Shown here: piece after piece, positions 1 to 8,838 of the stretch
How positions within the stretch are numbered: position 1 is the stretch's first letter
Layout of the letters: every line of letters starts with the position of its first letter
Assembly: GCA_965248235.1 (NCBI GenBank)
Contig: CBDFIU010000003.1
Location: forward strand, 186,001 to 250,000
Reading direction: 5' to 3'
DNA length: 64,000 nt
From: UBA6623 sp965248235
Lineage (GTDB): Bacteria > Acidobacteriota > Terriglobia > Bryobacterales > UBA6623
Made by a program: the position numbers and the translations under genes
The notes under the pieces: model-generated
The model's input: only the letters and a program-made list of their open reading frames with translations
What the model was told of the DNA's origin: nothing
The model's database searches: none

Positions 1-1
1 T

Positions 2-331
2 TATCCCTTCTACTCCTCGCCGGTGGTCGCCAAGGGCTTGGTTGTGCTTGGCGGACGCGATAAGCGCATCCACGCGATCGACGAGCAGAGCGGCGAATTG
101 GTCTGGGAATTCCTCACGAAATCGCGCGTCGATTCCTCGCCAACGCTGGCCGGCGACATCATCTATGTCGGCTCGAATGACGGCAACCTCTACGCACTCA
201 ACCACGCCGACGGAAAGCTCGTTTGGCGGTTCACCGCCAGCGGCGACATCGTCGCCTCGCCCGCCATCAGCGGCGATCGGCTGGTGATCGGCTCGCGCGA
301 CGGCGTGCTGTATTGCTTGCGGCCCAAATAG
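2..331 (+). CDS. PQQ-like beta-propeller repeat protein, C-terminal part
   Basis: The frame is open from the first bases of the window, so the gene begins upstream and only about 109 residues are visible. The sequence has repeating blades of the type G-xx-DKRIHAIDEQSGELVWEF and GSNDGNLYALNHADGKLVWRF, with the tryptophan-docking pattern of PQQ-like (PF13360-type) propellers. Such proteins are usually secreted or periplasmic; some are quinoprotein dehydrogenases and many are non-enzymatic, and the fragment does not tell which. A GTG at 23 is in frame but is unlikely to be the real start because the blade continues upstream of it. Confidence 0.8.
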   Translation, partial: YPFYSSPVVAKGLVVLGGRDKRIHAIDEQSGELVWEFLTKSRVDSSPTLAGDIIYVGSNDGNLYALNHADGKLVWRFTASGDIVASPAISGDRLVIGSRDGVLYCLRPK

Positions 332-447
332 GGGCTCGGGGCCCCGATCATCCCCGGCCGCGCCGCCTGTTCTCTCTCTGCCCGGATCACACTCGCTTCC
401 AAGCGCCGTTGATTCTCCACGTACTTCGCGGGTACCATGACTAAACC

Positions 448-1743
448 ATGCCTTCGGGTGTTCAAAGCCGGGTCATCGTGATGTTGGCGCTGATCGTTTC
501 GGGCGAGGCGATCTTCGTATTGCCGTTCGTCTTGCCGCGCGTCTTTCGCCCGACTCTCCTCGACGTGTTCGGCCTATCAAACCTGCAGCTCGGCACGATG
601 TATTCGTTCTACGGAATCGTCGCCATGGCGTCCTACTTCTTGGGGGGACCTCTCGCCGACCGGTTTTCGGCCCGCCGCCTTATGGCCGCCGCCCTGGTCG
701 CCACCGCGGCGGGCGGAGCAGTTTGCGCCACGATCCCGCCGGCCGGGACGCTTGGCGTTCTCTACGCCTTCTGGGGCGCCACCACGGTCTTGCTTTTCTG
801 GGCCACGATGATTCGGGCGACGCGAGAATTCGGCGGGCCGGCCAGACAGGGCAGGGCCTATGGGATTCTCGACAGCGGGCGCGGCTTGACCGCCGCGTTG
901 CTGGCGTCGGTAACCCTCGTCTTGTTTGCGTTTCTGCTCCCCGATCCGGCGGAGGCGACCTTGCAGCAACGCTCCGACGCCCTGAGCAAAGTGATCTGGG
1001 TCGGAGTCGGCCTAACCTTTGGGGCGGCCGGCCTGGTTTGGTCGGCCTTGCCCGAAGCCCGCCGGACGACCCGCGGCGGGCGGGCAAAGCTGACGCTCAA
1101 CGGATTACGAGCCGTCGTCCGCCTGAAAACGGTCTGGCTACAGGCGGTGATTATTGTCTGTGCTTACGTGGCCTACCGGAGCACGGACAACTTCTCTCTA
1201 TTCGCCCGGGATGCGTTGGGCTACGACGACGTCGCCGCGGCTCAAATCGGAACGCTGTCGCTATGGATGCGCTCCATCGCGCCGGTCGCGGCGGGGTTGC
1301 TCGGCGACCGAATCGGCGTTGCGCGAGCGGTCTCACTAACTTTCGCCCTGTCGGTCGCGGGCAACGTCGCCATCGCATGGGGAGTTCTGAGTCCCGGAGT
1401 CCCCTGGAACGCATTCGTCGCGGTGATCGCCGGCGCCGGCGTAGCGACGTTCGCCCTGCGAGGGCTCTATTTTGCCCTGTTCGAAGAGGCGAGAGTTCCG
1501 GTAGCGTTTACGGGATCGGCGGTCGGACTCGTTTCCGTCATCGGGTACACGCCGGACGTTTTCGCGGGCCCGATGATGGGTTACCTGCTCGACCGCTCTC
1601 CGGGAGCGCTGGGACACCAACACGTATTCGCCGTCGTCGCCGCGTTCGCGACCGCCGGGCTTGTCGCCGCTCTGCTATTCGAGAGGGAATCGCGGAAGCC
1701 CGCTCCCCGGCGAACGGGCGGGGCCCGGGCCGAGCACCCTTAG
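448..1743 (+). CDS. Major facilitator superfamily transporter
   Basis: A 431-residue hydrophobic protein with about 12 predicted membrane segments. Near residues 70-77 it has the loop 2-3 signature GGPLADRFSARR, typical of MFS carriers (G-x-x-x-D-R-x-x-R-R), and a matching GLLGDRIGVARA in the second half, as expected for a duplicated six-helix fold. The start is the first in-frame ATG after the propeller gene; a nearby ATG at 437 is out of frame. The substrate cannot be read from the sequence. It stands alone between an upstream propeller gene and a convergent DUF2306 gene. Confidence 0.85.
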   Translation: MPSGVQSRVIVMLALIVSGEAIFVLPFVLPRVFRPTLLDVFGLSNLQLGTMYSFYGIVAMASYFLGGPLADRFSARRLMAAALVATAAGGAVCATIPPAGTLGVLYAFWGATTVLLFWATMIRATREFGGPARQGRAYGILDSGRGLTAALLASVTLVLFAFLLPDPAEATLQQRSDALSKVIWVGVGLTFGAAGLVWSALPEARRTTRGGRAKLTLNGLRAVVRLKTVWLQAVIIVCAYVAYRSTDNFSLFARDALGYDDVAAAQIGTLSLWMRSIAPVAAGLLGDRIGVARAVSLTFALSVAGNVAIAWGVLSPGVPWNAFVAVIAGAGVATFALRGLYFALFEEARVPVAFTGSAVGLVSVIGYTPDVFAGPMMGYLLDRSPGALGHQHVFAVVAAFATAGLVAALLFERESRKPAPRRTGGARAEHP

Positions 1744-1810
1744 CACGCCGAGAAAGCTACGAGGGAATCTGAATTCGGCTCGGACGGGAGTCCGTTGCTC
1801 AAGAATCGCG

Positions 1811-2470
1811 CTACGCCGCTCGCCGCGGCGGCCCGATCGTTCGCCGCCACTGCAAGACTACTTCGGTGAAAACCAGCGGGATCGTCCAGCACAACCAACC
1901 CGCCGTCGCTAGTCGTTCCACTCCGAGACCGGCGAGAACCGGCAATCCGACGATCCAACGGAAGTTCACAAAGCCGTAGGTGACGACGTAACTGCGAATC
2001 ACCCACTCTTTGAGAATCTCGATCTGACCGTTGCGGATCGCCAGGTAGGCCATCGTTGATGTCGCGAGCCATGCGACCCCCAGTCCGGAGAGCGAAATCG
2101 CGAACGTCGGCAGGTCCGAGACGGCGGCTAAATAGAAGGCCGAGGCTGATCCCAGCAACACTCCGCCGAAATAGACTTTTCCGATCCAACGGTGAAAGCG
2201 CAGCTTGACGCCGCGCAGCCCCGACCAAATCTGAAACAGCCCCGCCAGCAAAGCGAACGACCCGCCGATCACATGGGCCAACAGCCAATTCGCATGCGGC
2301 CAGAGACGCTCGCCGTAGGTCGCTTCGGAATAGTTGAAATAGCGAAACGCGGCGGCGAAATAGAAGACCACGGCCCCCAGCGCGACAAGGCCGAAGAACA
2401 CCCATCCCCAAACACCGCCCGATCGCGGGGCCGCCGCCCCGGGGACCTGCGTGGAACTGATCGTTGCCAT
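1811..2470 (-). CDS. DUF2306-type integral membrane protein
   Basis: A 219-residue protein with about six hydrophobic helices. The family pattern is visible: HVIGGSFALLAGLFQIW in the second helix and RFHRWIGKVYFGG after it (H-x-x-x-G, Q, then R-x-H-R-x-x-G-K-x-Y). These conserved histidines suggest a heme- or metal-binding membrane fold, but no biochemical function is known. The ATG at 2470 is preceded by a purine-rich GGAGGAAGG at good distance. It is transcribed towards the MFS gene and divergently from the MutS-like gene. Confidence 0.7.
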   Translation of the reverse strand: MATISSTQVPGAAAPRSGGVWGWVFFGLVALGAVVFYFAAAFRYFNYSEATYGERLWPHANWLLAHVIGGSFALLAGLFQIWSGLRGVKLRFHRWIGKVYFGGVLLGSASAFYLAAVSDLPTFAISLSGLGVAWLATSTMAYLAIRNGQIEILKEWVIRSYVVTYGFVNFRWIVGLPVLAGLGVERLATAGWLCWTIPLVFTEVVLQWRRTIGPPRRAA

Positions 2471-2607
2471 CGAATTACCTTCCTCCCGCGCCCGATATTC
2501 CGCGTTCCCTACACGCTACGCGAACCGTGTGAGGATCGCAAGCAGCGCGTCGTGTCCGCCGCGCCGGCTCTGCGTTCCACGCCCCCACCCCTACAATAAG
2601 TGGACCG

Positions 2608-4527
2608 ATGCCGGACCGCCCCACGCTTTTCTCCGAACCCCGCGAGGAATACTCGAGTCGCTTACAATCGCGCCGCGACACGCTGGCCCATCACGTAAGA
2701 CAGCACCGCTCGTTGGGTAACTTTCGGGTTCTCCTGCTTTTCGCGGCCGCCGCGACCGCGTTAGGGGCTTTCGGGCGCGAAATGTTTTCGGGCTGGTGGT
2801 TACTGGTTCCGGCCGGCGTCCATTTTTGGCTGGGCTCGCGGCTGCAACGCGTCGAGACCGAATGCACGACCCTCACCCGCGCCATCGCCTTCTACGAACG
2901 AGCTCTGGCCAGGCTTGACGGCCGCTGGCAAACCGTCGGCGCCGACGGCGCGTGCTTTCTTGACGACCATCATCTCTATGGCCGAGACCTTGATCTCTTC
3001 GGGCAGTCGTCACTCTTCCGGCTGCTCTCCAACGCCCGAACCCGCATGGGCGAAGACACTCTCGCCGCCTGGCTGAGTGCCCCATCGACACGCGACGTTG
3101 TCGAAGAGCGTCAGCGGGCCGTCGTGGAGCTGGCGCCGAGTCTCGACCTGCGCGAGGATCTGGCCGTGATGGGAGAGGACGTGGAGGCCGGCGTCCACCC
3201 CGATGCCTTGGCGACTTGGGGCGAGCGGGAGCCTCTGATCGAGAACGGCCCGTTTCGCGCGCTTGCCCGCCTGTTGTCACTGCTGGGCGCGGGAGCGATC
3301 GCGGCCTTTTTCGTCTACATCGCGGCGGGACTGAAATTCATCGAACTCGCGCCGGCGACTCTGGTCGCGGTGGTCGTCTACTTCGCGGTCGCCGCCGTCA
3401 CTTTGGTGGGTGTGATGCTGCGGTTCAAGAGCCGCACCGACCGCATTATCGAAGAGGTCGATGAGGCTGCCGCCGACCTCGCGCTACTCTCCGGCGTGCT
3501 CGCCAGGCTGGAAGCCGAGCAATTCACTTCGCCGCGGTTGCGGGCGTTGCGGGCCGAGCTGGAGGTCGAGGGAAAAGCGCCCTCCTATTGCATTCGACGG
3601 CTGAACGTTCTCACCGACATGGCGGATTCTCGCCACAACCAGTTCGTCGCCTGGATCGGGCCGTTTCTGTTGTGGGACCTGCATCTCGCCTATGCGCTCG
3701 AGGATTGGCGTCGCGGGTCGGGGCCGGCTCTGCGGCGTTGGCTCGACGCGGTGGGCGAGATGGAAGCGCTCTCGTCGCTGGCCGGTTATCGCTATGAGCA
3801 CCCCGACGACGTGTTCCCCGAATTCGTTACGGAATCACCCGTTTTCGACGGCGAGCGGTTGCGGCACCCGCTGCTCGTCGAGGATGTTGCCATTGCGAAC
3901 GATGTGAAGATCGGGGGCGACTTGCGGGTCCTGGTCGTCAGCGGCTCCAACATGTCGGGCAAGAGCACCCTACTGCGCACCGTCGGCCTCAACACCGTAT
4001 TGGCGCAGGCGGGCGCGCCGGTGCGGGCGAAACGATTGCGGCTTTCGCCGCTGACCGTGGGTGCGTCGATACAAATCCAAGATTCGCTCCAGGAAGGAAC
4101 CTCGCGTTTTTTCGCCGAGATCACCCGACTCGGCCTGATCATGGCGAAAGCCCGCGGCGAGAACACGGCGAATGACAAGGCCGCGCCCGACAGCGACGGC
4201 AGCGGGACCCAACTCGCAACCGACGCTGTCCCGCCGGTATTGTTCTTGGTCGACGAACTCCTCAACGGCACCAACTCGCACGACCGCCGCATCGGCGCCG
4301 AAGCGATCGTCCGCGGCCTGGTCGACCGGAACGCCATTGGCCTCGTGACCACCCACGATCTGGCTCTCGCTCACATCGCCGATACCCTGGGCTCGACCGG
4401 CCGCAACGTGCACTTTGAAGACCATCTCGAAGGCGGCCGCATGCGTTTCGACTACCACTTGCGGCCCGGCGTCGTCGAGAAGAGCAACGCCATCGCCCTG
4501 ATGCGCTCGGTGGGGCTGGATGTGTAG
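2608..4527 (+). CDS. MutS-like ATPase with N-terminal membrane segments
   Basis: A 639-residue protein whose C-terminal third is a MutS-type ABC ATPase: P-loop GSNMSGKST at residues 446-454, the family motif around ASIQIQDSLQEGTSRFFAEI, Walker B LFLVDE at 545-550 followed by LLNGTN, and the H-loop TTHD. There is no MutS mismatch-recognition domain. Instead it has hydrophobic helices near residues 35-70 and 215-270, and a helical core/clamp region. This matches the membrane-associated MutS-like families of Bacteroidetes and Acidobacteriota, so a role in canonical mismatch repair is doubtful. A TACAAT box ends 10 bases before the ATG, implying a very short leader. Confidence 0.85.
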   Translation: MPDRPTLFSEPREEYSSRLQSRRDTLAHHVRQHRSLGNFRVLLLFAAAATALGAFGREMFSGWWLLVPAGVHFWLGSRLQRVETECTTLTRAIAFYERALARLDGRWQTVGADGACFLDDHHLYGRDLDLFGQSSLFRLLSNARTRMGEDTLAAWLSAPSTRDVVEERQRAVVELAPSLDLREDLAVMGEDVEAGVHPDALATWGEREPLIENGPFRALARLLSLLGAGAIAAFFVYIAAGLKFIELAPATLVAVVVYFAVAAVTLVGVMLRFKSRTDRIIEEVDEAAADLALLSGVLARLEAEQFTSPRLRALRAELEVEGKAPSYCIRRLNVLTDMADSRHNQFVAWIGPFLLWDLHLAYALEDWRRGSGPALRRWLDAVGEMEALSSLAGYRYEHPDDVFPEFVTESPVFDGERLRHPLLVEDVAIANDVKIGGDLRVLVVSGSNMSGKSTLLRTVGLNTVLAQAGAPVRAKRLRLSPLTVGASIQIQDSLQEGTSRFFAEITRLGLIMAKARGENTANDKAAPDSDGSGTQLATDAVPPVLFLVDELLNGTNSHDRRIGAEAIVRGLVDRNAIGLVTTHDLALAHIADTLGSTGRNVHFEDHLEGGRMRFDYHLRPGVVEKSNAIALMRSVGLDV

Positions 4528-4582
4528 GTTCTACACCGCCGGGACTGAAGCTTTGGTTCCCGGAGCTGATGTCGCACAGCCG

Positions 4583-5608
4583 CTATCGAGCGAAGACCGG
4601 TTGCACCCAGGCCGCCTCGCCCCGCGACGACATCACCTTGGCCCGCACATACGGTTCACCCGGCTTCAAGGTATATGCCGGGTGGTTGTCGAACGAGCGT
4701 TCCAGCAGCTTGCCGCCCTTGCCGATGAAGTCGGTCGTGTATTTCGTGGGGTTTTCGCTATCGACGTCGTCGAGAACAATGTCAATGCGCAACCCGTCGC
4801 TCAGCCACCCGACATCGTTGAGCACAACGCCGGTCGACGCGTAAAAACGCCCTTTCTCGATGGCTTCGAGAATCGCCTCGGTGGAAAGCTTGGGAGCCTT
4901 AACACTGACCCAGCCCCGGCCCGGGTTGGAATATTTCGGCCCGAGCACCTTAAAAACATGCGCGTCATCCACCGCGATGCCGTAAACCCGATTCCCCGAC
5001 GAAAGCACCGCGTCCCACATAGCATCGAGTCCCGGGCTTCCTCCCCCGCCCGCATCGTGAGTGGCGGGGTGCCCGTTGTAGACTTCGAACAAATGCAGAT
5101 TCCGTACCTGTGCCAACTCGTCCGGCGTCACGGCCCAGAGAAAGTTGGGGTGGTTGAGCGAGGGGATGCCGCCGGCTTCGAGAATCGCGTCGACGTTTTT
5201 CTGAATCGTATCGACCACGCCGCTGCCGAATACCGGCGGAACCGTGTGACGAACGTTCAAACCGTTAATGTGTAACGGCTTCTTTTCGAATCCGGAAGTG
5301 ACTTCTTCTCCCGGGATCAGCAAGAAGCGCTCCTCGGCGGCGAAGATCGAATTCAGCCCGTCGGGGTCGGTTCGATAATCGTGATCGGTAAGGAACAAGA
5401 AGTTGTAGCGGTGTTCCTTATACCAGCGCGCCACCGCGTCCGGCGAGCTGTCGCCGTCGCTGTTGATGGTGTGGGTGTGGAGATTACCCTTGTACCAGCG
5501 CTCCGCCGAGTCGGACGGCGTTTGCGCCGCCGGCAACAGAACCCACGTTAACCAGAGCAGCAGCGGAAACCCCGCGCGCAGCCAAAGATGCCGTCCCGAA
5601 ATTTGCAT
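4583..5608 (-). CDS. Secreted PHP-domain metal-dependent phosphoesterase
   Basis: A 341-residue protein with a signal peptide (about residues 1-29, ending LLPAAQT). PHP-fold metal ligands follow: HTHT at 44-47, LFLTDHD at 71-77, PGEE in the next strand, LNHPNF and VDDAH. PHP phosphoesterases hydrolyse phosphoesters with two or three metals, but secreted versions often act on unknown substrates, and the C-terminal 90 residues look like a beta-rich accessory domain. It converges on the MutS-like gene, and DUF2911 lies upstream on the same strand. Confidence 0.75.
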   Translation of the reverse strand: MQISGRHLWLRAGFPLLLWLTWVLLPAAQTPSDSAERWYKGNLHTHTINSDGDSSPDAVARWYKEHRYNFLFLTDHDYRTDPDGLNSIFAAEERFLLIPGEEVTSGFEKKPLHINGLNVRHTVPPVFGSGVVDTIQKNVDAILEAGGIPSLNHPNFLWAVTPDELAQVRNLHLFEVYNGHPATHDAGGGGSPGLDAMWDAVLSSGNRVYGIAVDDAHVFKVLGPKYSNPGRGWVSVKAPKLSTEAILEAIEKGRFYASTGVVLNDVGWLSDGLRIDIVLDDVDSENPTKYTTDFIGKGGKLLERSFDNHPAYTLKPGEPYVRAKVMSSRGEAAWVQPVFAR

Positions 5609-5651
5609 GTCCCCAACCTAGCACAGCGTGCTTTGGAGAATCAAAACCCGG

Positions 5652-6182
5652 TTAATGAACCACGATGTCGACCGAGGCGACGGTTTGCGCCCAAGCGATC
5701 TTCAGCGTGCCTTTGTCGCCCGACGCCGGCTCGATCGTGATCGTGAGCTGTTCCAACGGCGCGTCCGCACCGGAGATCTTCATCGCCGTCCGGCCTAGGT
5801 CTTGGCCCGAGTCATATTCGAAAGCGCCCCATTGCTTCGCTGTCTTGTTGAGCACCAGAGTCCATTCCTTTTCGCCGGGAATCGTGAACAGCCCATAGGT
5901 TCCCTTGGGGACATGGACATCGCCGACCATCAAGTCGGCTTCCGTGGTGATCGTCGTCGCTTCATCGGCGCCGGTTCGCCAGACCTTATCGAAGGGGACC
6001 AGGCCGCCGTAGATTTTTCGTCCCTTCTGATAGGGCCGGCCGTACTCGATGGTGATGGTCTTGCCCGCGATCACTCCCGATGTCGATTCGTGAGGGCTCT
6101 TGCGCGGCTGCTGCGCCCCCATCGTCGCCGTCAAGCCGAAAATCGCCGCGATCGGCAGAATGTATCGAATTTTCTTTCGCAT
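5652..6182 (-). CDS. DUF2911 family secreted protein
   Basis: A 176-residue protein beginning MRKKIRYILPIAAIFG, with a signal peptide ending near MGAQQ. The core has the DUF2911 hallmarks: TIEYGRPYQKGRKIYGGLVPFDKVWRTGA split over residues 45-75, followed by PKGTYGLFTIPGEKEWTLVLNK. The function is unknown; the family is common as periplasmic or exported proteins in Bacteroidetes and Acidobacteriota. An upstream in-frame extension to 6476 exists but overlaps phhB on the other strand, and the signal peptide argues for the ATG at 6182. Confidence 0.8.
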   Translation of the reverse strand: MRKKIRYILPIAAIFGLTATMGAQQPRKSPHESTSGVIAGKTITIEYGRPYQKGRKIYGGLVPFDKVWRTGADEATTITTEADLMVGDVHVPKGTYGLFTIPGEKEWTLVLNKTAKQWGAFEYDSGQDLGRTAMKISGADAPLEQLTITIEPASGDKGTLKIAWAQTVASVDIVVH

Positions 6183-6296
6183 GGTGGAATGTCCTCTGTC
6201 GACCATCGTAACAAGCAGGCCTCGCACAGGCTCGCGGTCGGCCGCCGGCCGACTGTCGTCATTGCTACCATAGCCGAAGACCGGAGGGAGATGATC

Positions 6297-6635
6297 ATGT
6301 CGAAACTCGCCGAAAAGCAGTGCATTCCCTGTCGCGGAGGTGTGCCTCCCTTGACCGCCGAGGAAATCGAGCCCTTGGCGGCGGAGATCCCGGCATGGAA
6401 TGTGATCGACGAGCATCATCTGGACCGAACCTATGCATTCAGCAATTTTCGGAAGGCGCTTGATTTCACCAATCAAATCGGTGAACTAGCGGAAGAACAA
6501 GGCCACCACCCCGATATCTATTTGGCCTGGGGCAAGGTAGGCGTTCAGCTATGGACCCACAAGATCGACGGCCTCACCGAGAGTGATTTTGTCATGGCCG
6601 CCAAGATCGAACAGCTCCAGGAAAAGCAGCCTTAG
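6297..6635 (+). CDS. phhB: Pterin-4a-carbinolamine dehydratase
   Basis: A 112-residue protein. It dehydrates 4a-hydroxytetrahydrobiopterin to quinonoid dihydropterin, recycling the pterin cofactor of aromatic amino acid hydroxylases; it can also serve molybdopterin-related roles. The active-site signature EEQGHHPDI with the following WGKVGVQLWTHKIDGLT is intact, and the N-terminal half has the family pattern PAWNV...DRTYAFSNFRKALDF. A GGAGGG Shine-Dalgarno at 6283-6288 fits the ATG at 6297 (8 bases) better than the in-frame ATG at 6291. No hydroxylase gene is adjacent. Confidence 0.92.
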   Translation: MSKLAEKQCIPCRGGVPPLTAEEIEPLAAEIPAWNVIDEHHLDRTYAFSNFRKALDFTNQIGELAEEQGHHPDIYLAWGKVGVQLWTHKIDGLTESDFVMAAKIEQLQEKQP

Positions 6636-6682
6636 CTTGCCCGGCTGGAACCTCGCCAACTCGGCGGCCGGTTTCTCCACGA

Positions 6683-7063
6683 ATGAAGAAGATCGAGTGG
6701 ATTCTTCGGATTGCCTTATGCGGCGAATTTCTCGGGCACGGCTGGTACGCTTGGCAGGCGACAGCGAATTTTCAAGCGCTGTTGATGGGGGCAACCGGGA
6801 TGTCGGCCGCTTGGGCCGTGAAGTTATTGCCTGTGATCGGCTGTCTGGATTTCGCGGTGGCCGCGGCGGCCCTGGTCAAGCCGCTCCGCGTCATTCTGCT
6901 CTATGCCGCTGTGTGGGGATTGTTGACGGCATTGGCGCGTCCGCTCTCGGGCGAAACCGAAATTTGGGCTTTCATCGAGCGTTGGCCGAATTGCGCGATA
7001 CCTTTGGCCTTGCTTTGGCTGCGCGGTATTCCGAGAAATGACCGGCGGGCTTGGTTTCGGTAG
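6683..7063 (+). CDS. Small integral membrane protein
   Basis: A 126-residue protein with about four hydrophobic helices (roughly residues 5-25, 38-62, 66-85 and 102-115). The GHGWYAW stretch and the overall size and topology recall DoxX-like small membrane proteins, but I do not recognise a defining motif and assign no function. It follows phhB by 47 bases on the same strand and could be cotranscribed. Confidence 0.6.
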   Translation: MKKIEWILRIALCGEFLGHGWYAWQATANFQALLMGATGMSAAWAVKLLPVIGCLDFAVAAAALVKPLRVILLYAAVWGLLTALARPLSGETEIWAFIERWPNCAIPLALLWLRGIPRNDRRAWFR

Positions 7064-7093
7064 TGTAGGTCGGGCGCGCCCGGCACGACGGCC

Positions 7094-7351
7094 TCACTCG
7101 TCCTCGGGCAGGTCGGCTTGATCTTCCAACTCGTCGAGAAGTTTCGCGGCCAGCGCCTTTTGGCCGTAATCGAAATCGTTGCTGGCCGGATCGGGATCGT
7201 GCGCCGAGATCCACAGCTTGAGCATTTCCGTTACCGGGTGAGCCACCGATTCCTCGGCGCCGGGCTCGAAGCGCAGCGGAATCTCGCTTTGTTGAATCGA
7301 GTGGATAAGCAGTTCGGAAAATTTCATGGCAATCGGTTGCATAGTATCCAA
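7094..7351 (-). CDS. Hypothetical 85-residue acidic protein downstream of pilT
   Basis: A small protein with a strongly acidic C-terminus (KLLDELEDQADLPEDE), no signal peptide and no membrane segment. It starts 24 bases after the pilT stop on the same strand, so it probably belongs to the same transcript. The start is uncertain: ATG codons at 7351, 7342 and 7327 are all in frame. No family recognised. Confidence 0.5.
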   Translation of the reverse strand: MDTMQPIAMKFSELLIHSIQQSEIPLRFEPGAEESVAHPVTEMLKLWISAHDPDPASNDFDYGQKALAAKLLDELEDQADLPEDE

Positions 7352-7375
7352 ACCGAGCCGCGCGCATTAGGAGCT

Positions 7376-8551
7376 TTACTGCTGCATGTAGCGCTGAAAT
7401 TCTTCGGGGCGGAAGCAGTGCTTCGAGGCGGTCTCGTAGGTGATGCGGCCGTTGCGGACCAGATCGGCGAGCGATTCTTCCATCATGATCATCCCCTCGG
7501 CTCGCCCCAAGCTGAGCTGCGACCGCAGCATATGATCTTCGGCCCTGCGAATGATGTGGCTGACGGCGGTATTCGCCAACAGAATCTCGAGCGCCGGGTA
7601 TTGCCCCTTGCCGTCGGCGGCGGGAACTAACTGTTGCGCGATGATCGCCAGCAGGCCAAGCGAGAGTTGCTGACGAATCTGATTTTGCTGCGCCGCCGGG
7701 AAGGAATCGACAATGCGCCCGATCGCCTGGATGGAGTCGTTGGTATGCAATGTCGAAAAGACCAGGTGCCCCGTCTCGGCGGCGGTCACGGCCGCGGCGA
7801 TTGTTTCGGGGTCCCGCATTTCACCGACGAGAATTACGTCGGGGGTCTGGCGCAAGATGCTCCGCAGGGCGCCGGCGAAACTGTTTGCATCGTGGCCGAC
7901 CTCGATTTGCTCGAAGACCGAACGCTCATTGGTGTGGTAATACTCGATGGGATCTTCGATCGTGGTGATGTGGTAGTGATGCTCGCGGTTCAAGATTCCG
8001 AGCAGTGACGCCAAGGTCGTTGACTTGCCCGAGCCCGTCGGTCCGGTCACCAGCACCAGACCCTGCTTACGTTCGGTCAGCTTGTGCAGCGATTCCGGAA
8101 GATGGAGTCCCTCGATGGTCGGAACCTTGTCGGGAAGCAAACGAATCGCGGCGGCCAAAGTGCCTCGTTGGTGGTGAACGTTGGTGCGAAACCGCCCGAT
8201 GCCCTCGCGCACGAAGCTGAAGTCCACCGAGCGCTCGCGGTCGAGTTCCTGACGGCGGCGGCGGTTGAGCAAGGGCAGCATCAAGGCGCGGATACTCTCA
8301 TCGGAAAAGGACGTGCCCTCGGCCTGATGCAGCTTACCGTCGATACGCAGGATGAGGCTCGACCCGTTGACAAAGAGCATGTCGGAAGCATTGGAGTCGA
8401 CGGCGTGGTGAAGCAGCCGATCGAGTGCGCTGTCGGGATCGGCTGACTCGAGGATGTCGACGGCCCGCGGCCCGGGACTGTCCGAGACGAGCCCGGCTTT
8501 CTGATTCAGCTCATCGACGATGCTTTTCAAACTAGGATCGAAGTCGCTCAT
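7376..8551 (-). CDS. pilT: Type IV pilus retraction ATPase PilT
   Basis: A 391-residue hexameric secretion-type ATPase. It powers pilus retraction and twitching motility at the cytoplasmic face of the pilus base. Walker A GPTGSGKST is at residues 170-178, followed by the Asp box (TTIEDPIEYYH), Walker B ILVGEMRDPETI and the His box LHTND. The N-terminal extension of about 40 residues before the PAS-like domain is slightly longer than usual. The AIRALMLP-like C-terminal motif is not obvious, so this could be a PilT paralogue such as PilU. No other pilus genes lie nearby. A TACAAT box (complement of 8564-8569) lies 12 bases upstream of the ATG. Confidence 0.88.
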   Translation of the reverse strand: MSDFDPSLKSIVDELNQKAGLVSDSPGPRAVDILESADPDSALDRLLHHAVDSNASDMLFVNGSSLILRIDGKLHQAEGTSFSDESIRALMLPLLNRRRRQELDRERSVDFSFVREGIGRFRTNVHHQRGTLAAAIRLLPDKVPTIEGLHLPESLHKLTERKQGLVLVTGPTGSGKSTTLASLLGILNREHHYHITTIEDPIEYYHTNERSVFEQIEVGHDANSFAGALRSILRQTPDVILVGEMRDPETIAAAVTAAETGHLVFSTLHTNDSIQAIGRIVDSFPAAQQNQIRQQLSLGLLAIIAQQLVPAADGKGQYPALEILLANTAVSHIIRRAEDHMLRSQLSLGRAEGMIMMEESLADLVRNGRITYETASKHCFRPEEFQRYMQQ

Positions 8552-8698
8552 GAAGGTACCTGTATTGTAACCGCGAGCGGGGCCGGGAGTAGTAAGAGTT
8601 TCGACTTAGACAACCGGCCAAAGTGCTTCTTCCTGCCGTCTCAATTCACTGAGCGGGTGCAAAAGTGCTTCGCTTTCAATTGGTTTGGCCGGAAGAGG

Positions 8699-8816
8699 GC
8701 GGGGCTGTAAAAAAATCGGGTACAGTCCACTTCGCGCCGGATGCGACTACTGATTTGATGGAACTTATTCGGTCGGCGCTCGGTACAGTCCCCAATTTTT
8801 CACAGCCCCGGGGCCT
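8699..8816. repeat. Inverted-repeat pair of a dispersed REP-like element
   Basis: Two arms of about 28 bases face each other: GGGGCTGTAAAAAAATCGGG at about 8700 and, reading the other strand, GGGGCTGTGAAAAATTGGGG at about 8815, each followed by an ACTGTACC/ACAGTCC block. About 60 bases separate them. Similar arms occur at 53714-53745 and 55028-55058. The layout resembles REP/BIME units mobilised by RAYT-type transposases, though no such transposase is in this window. It fills most of the 287-base gap between pilT and the TIGR03437 gene. Confidence 0.6.
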
Positions 8817-8838
8817 CGCGGCTTCTGATGGGAAACGG

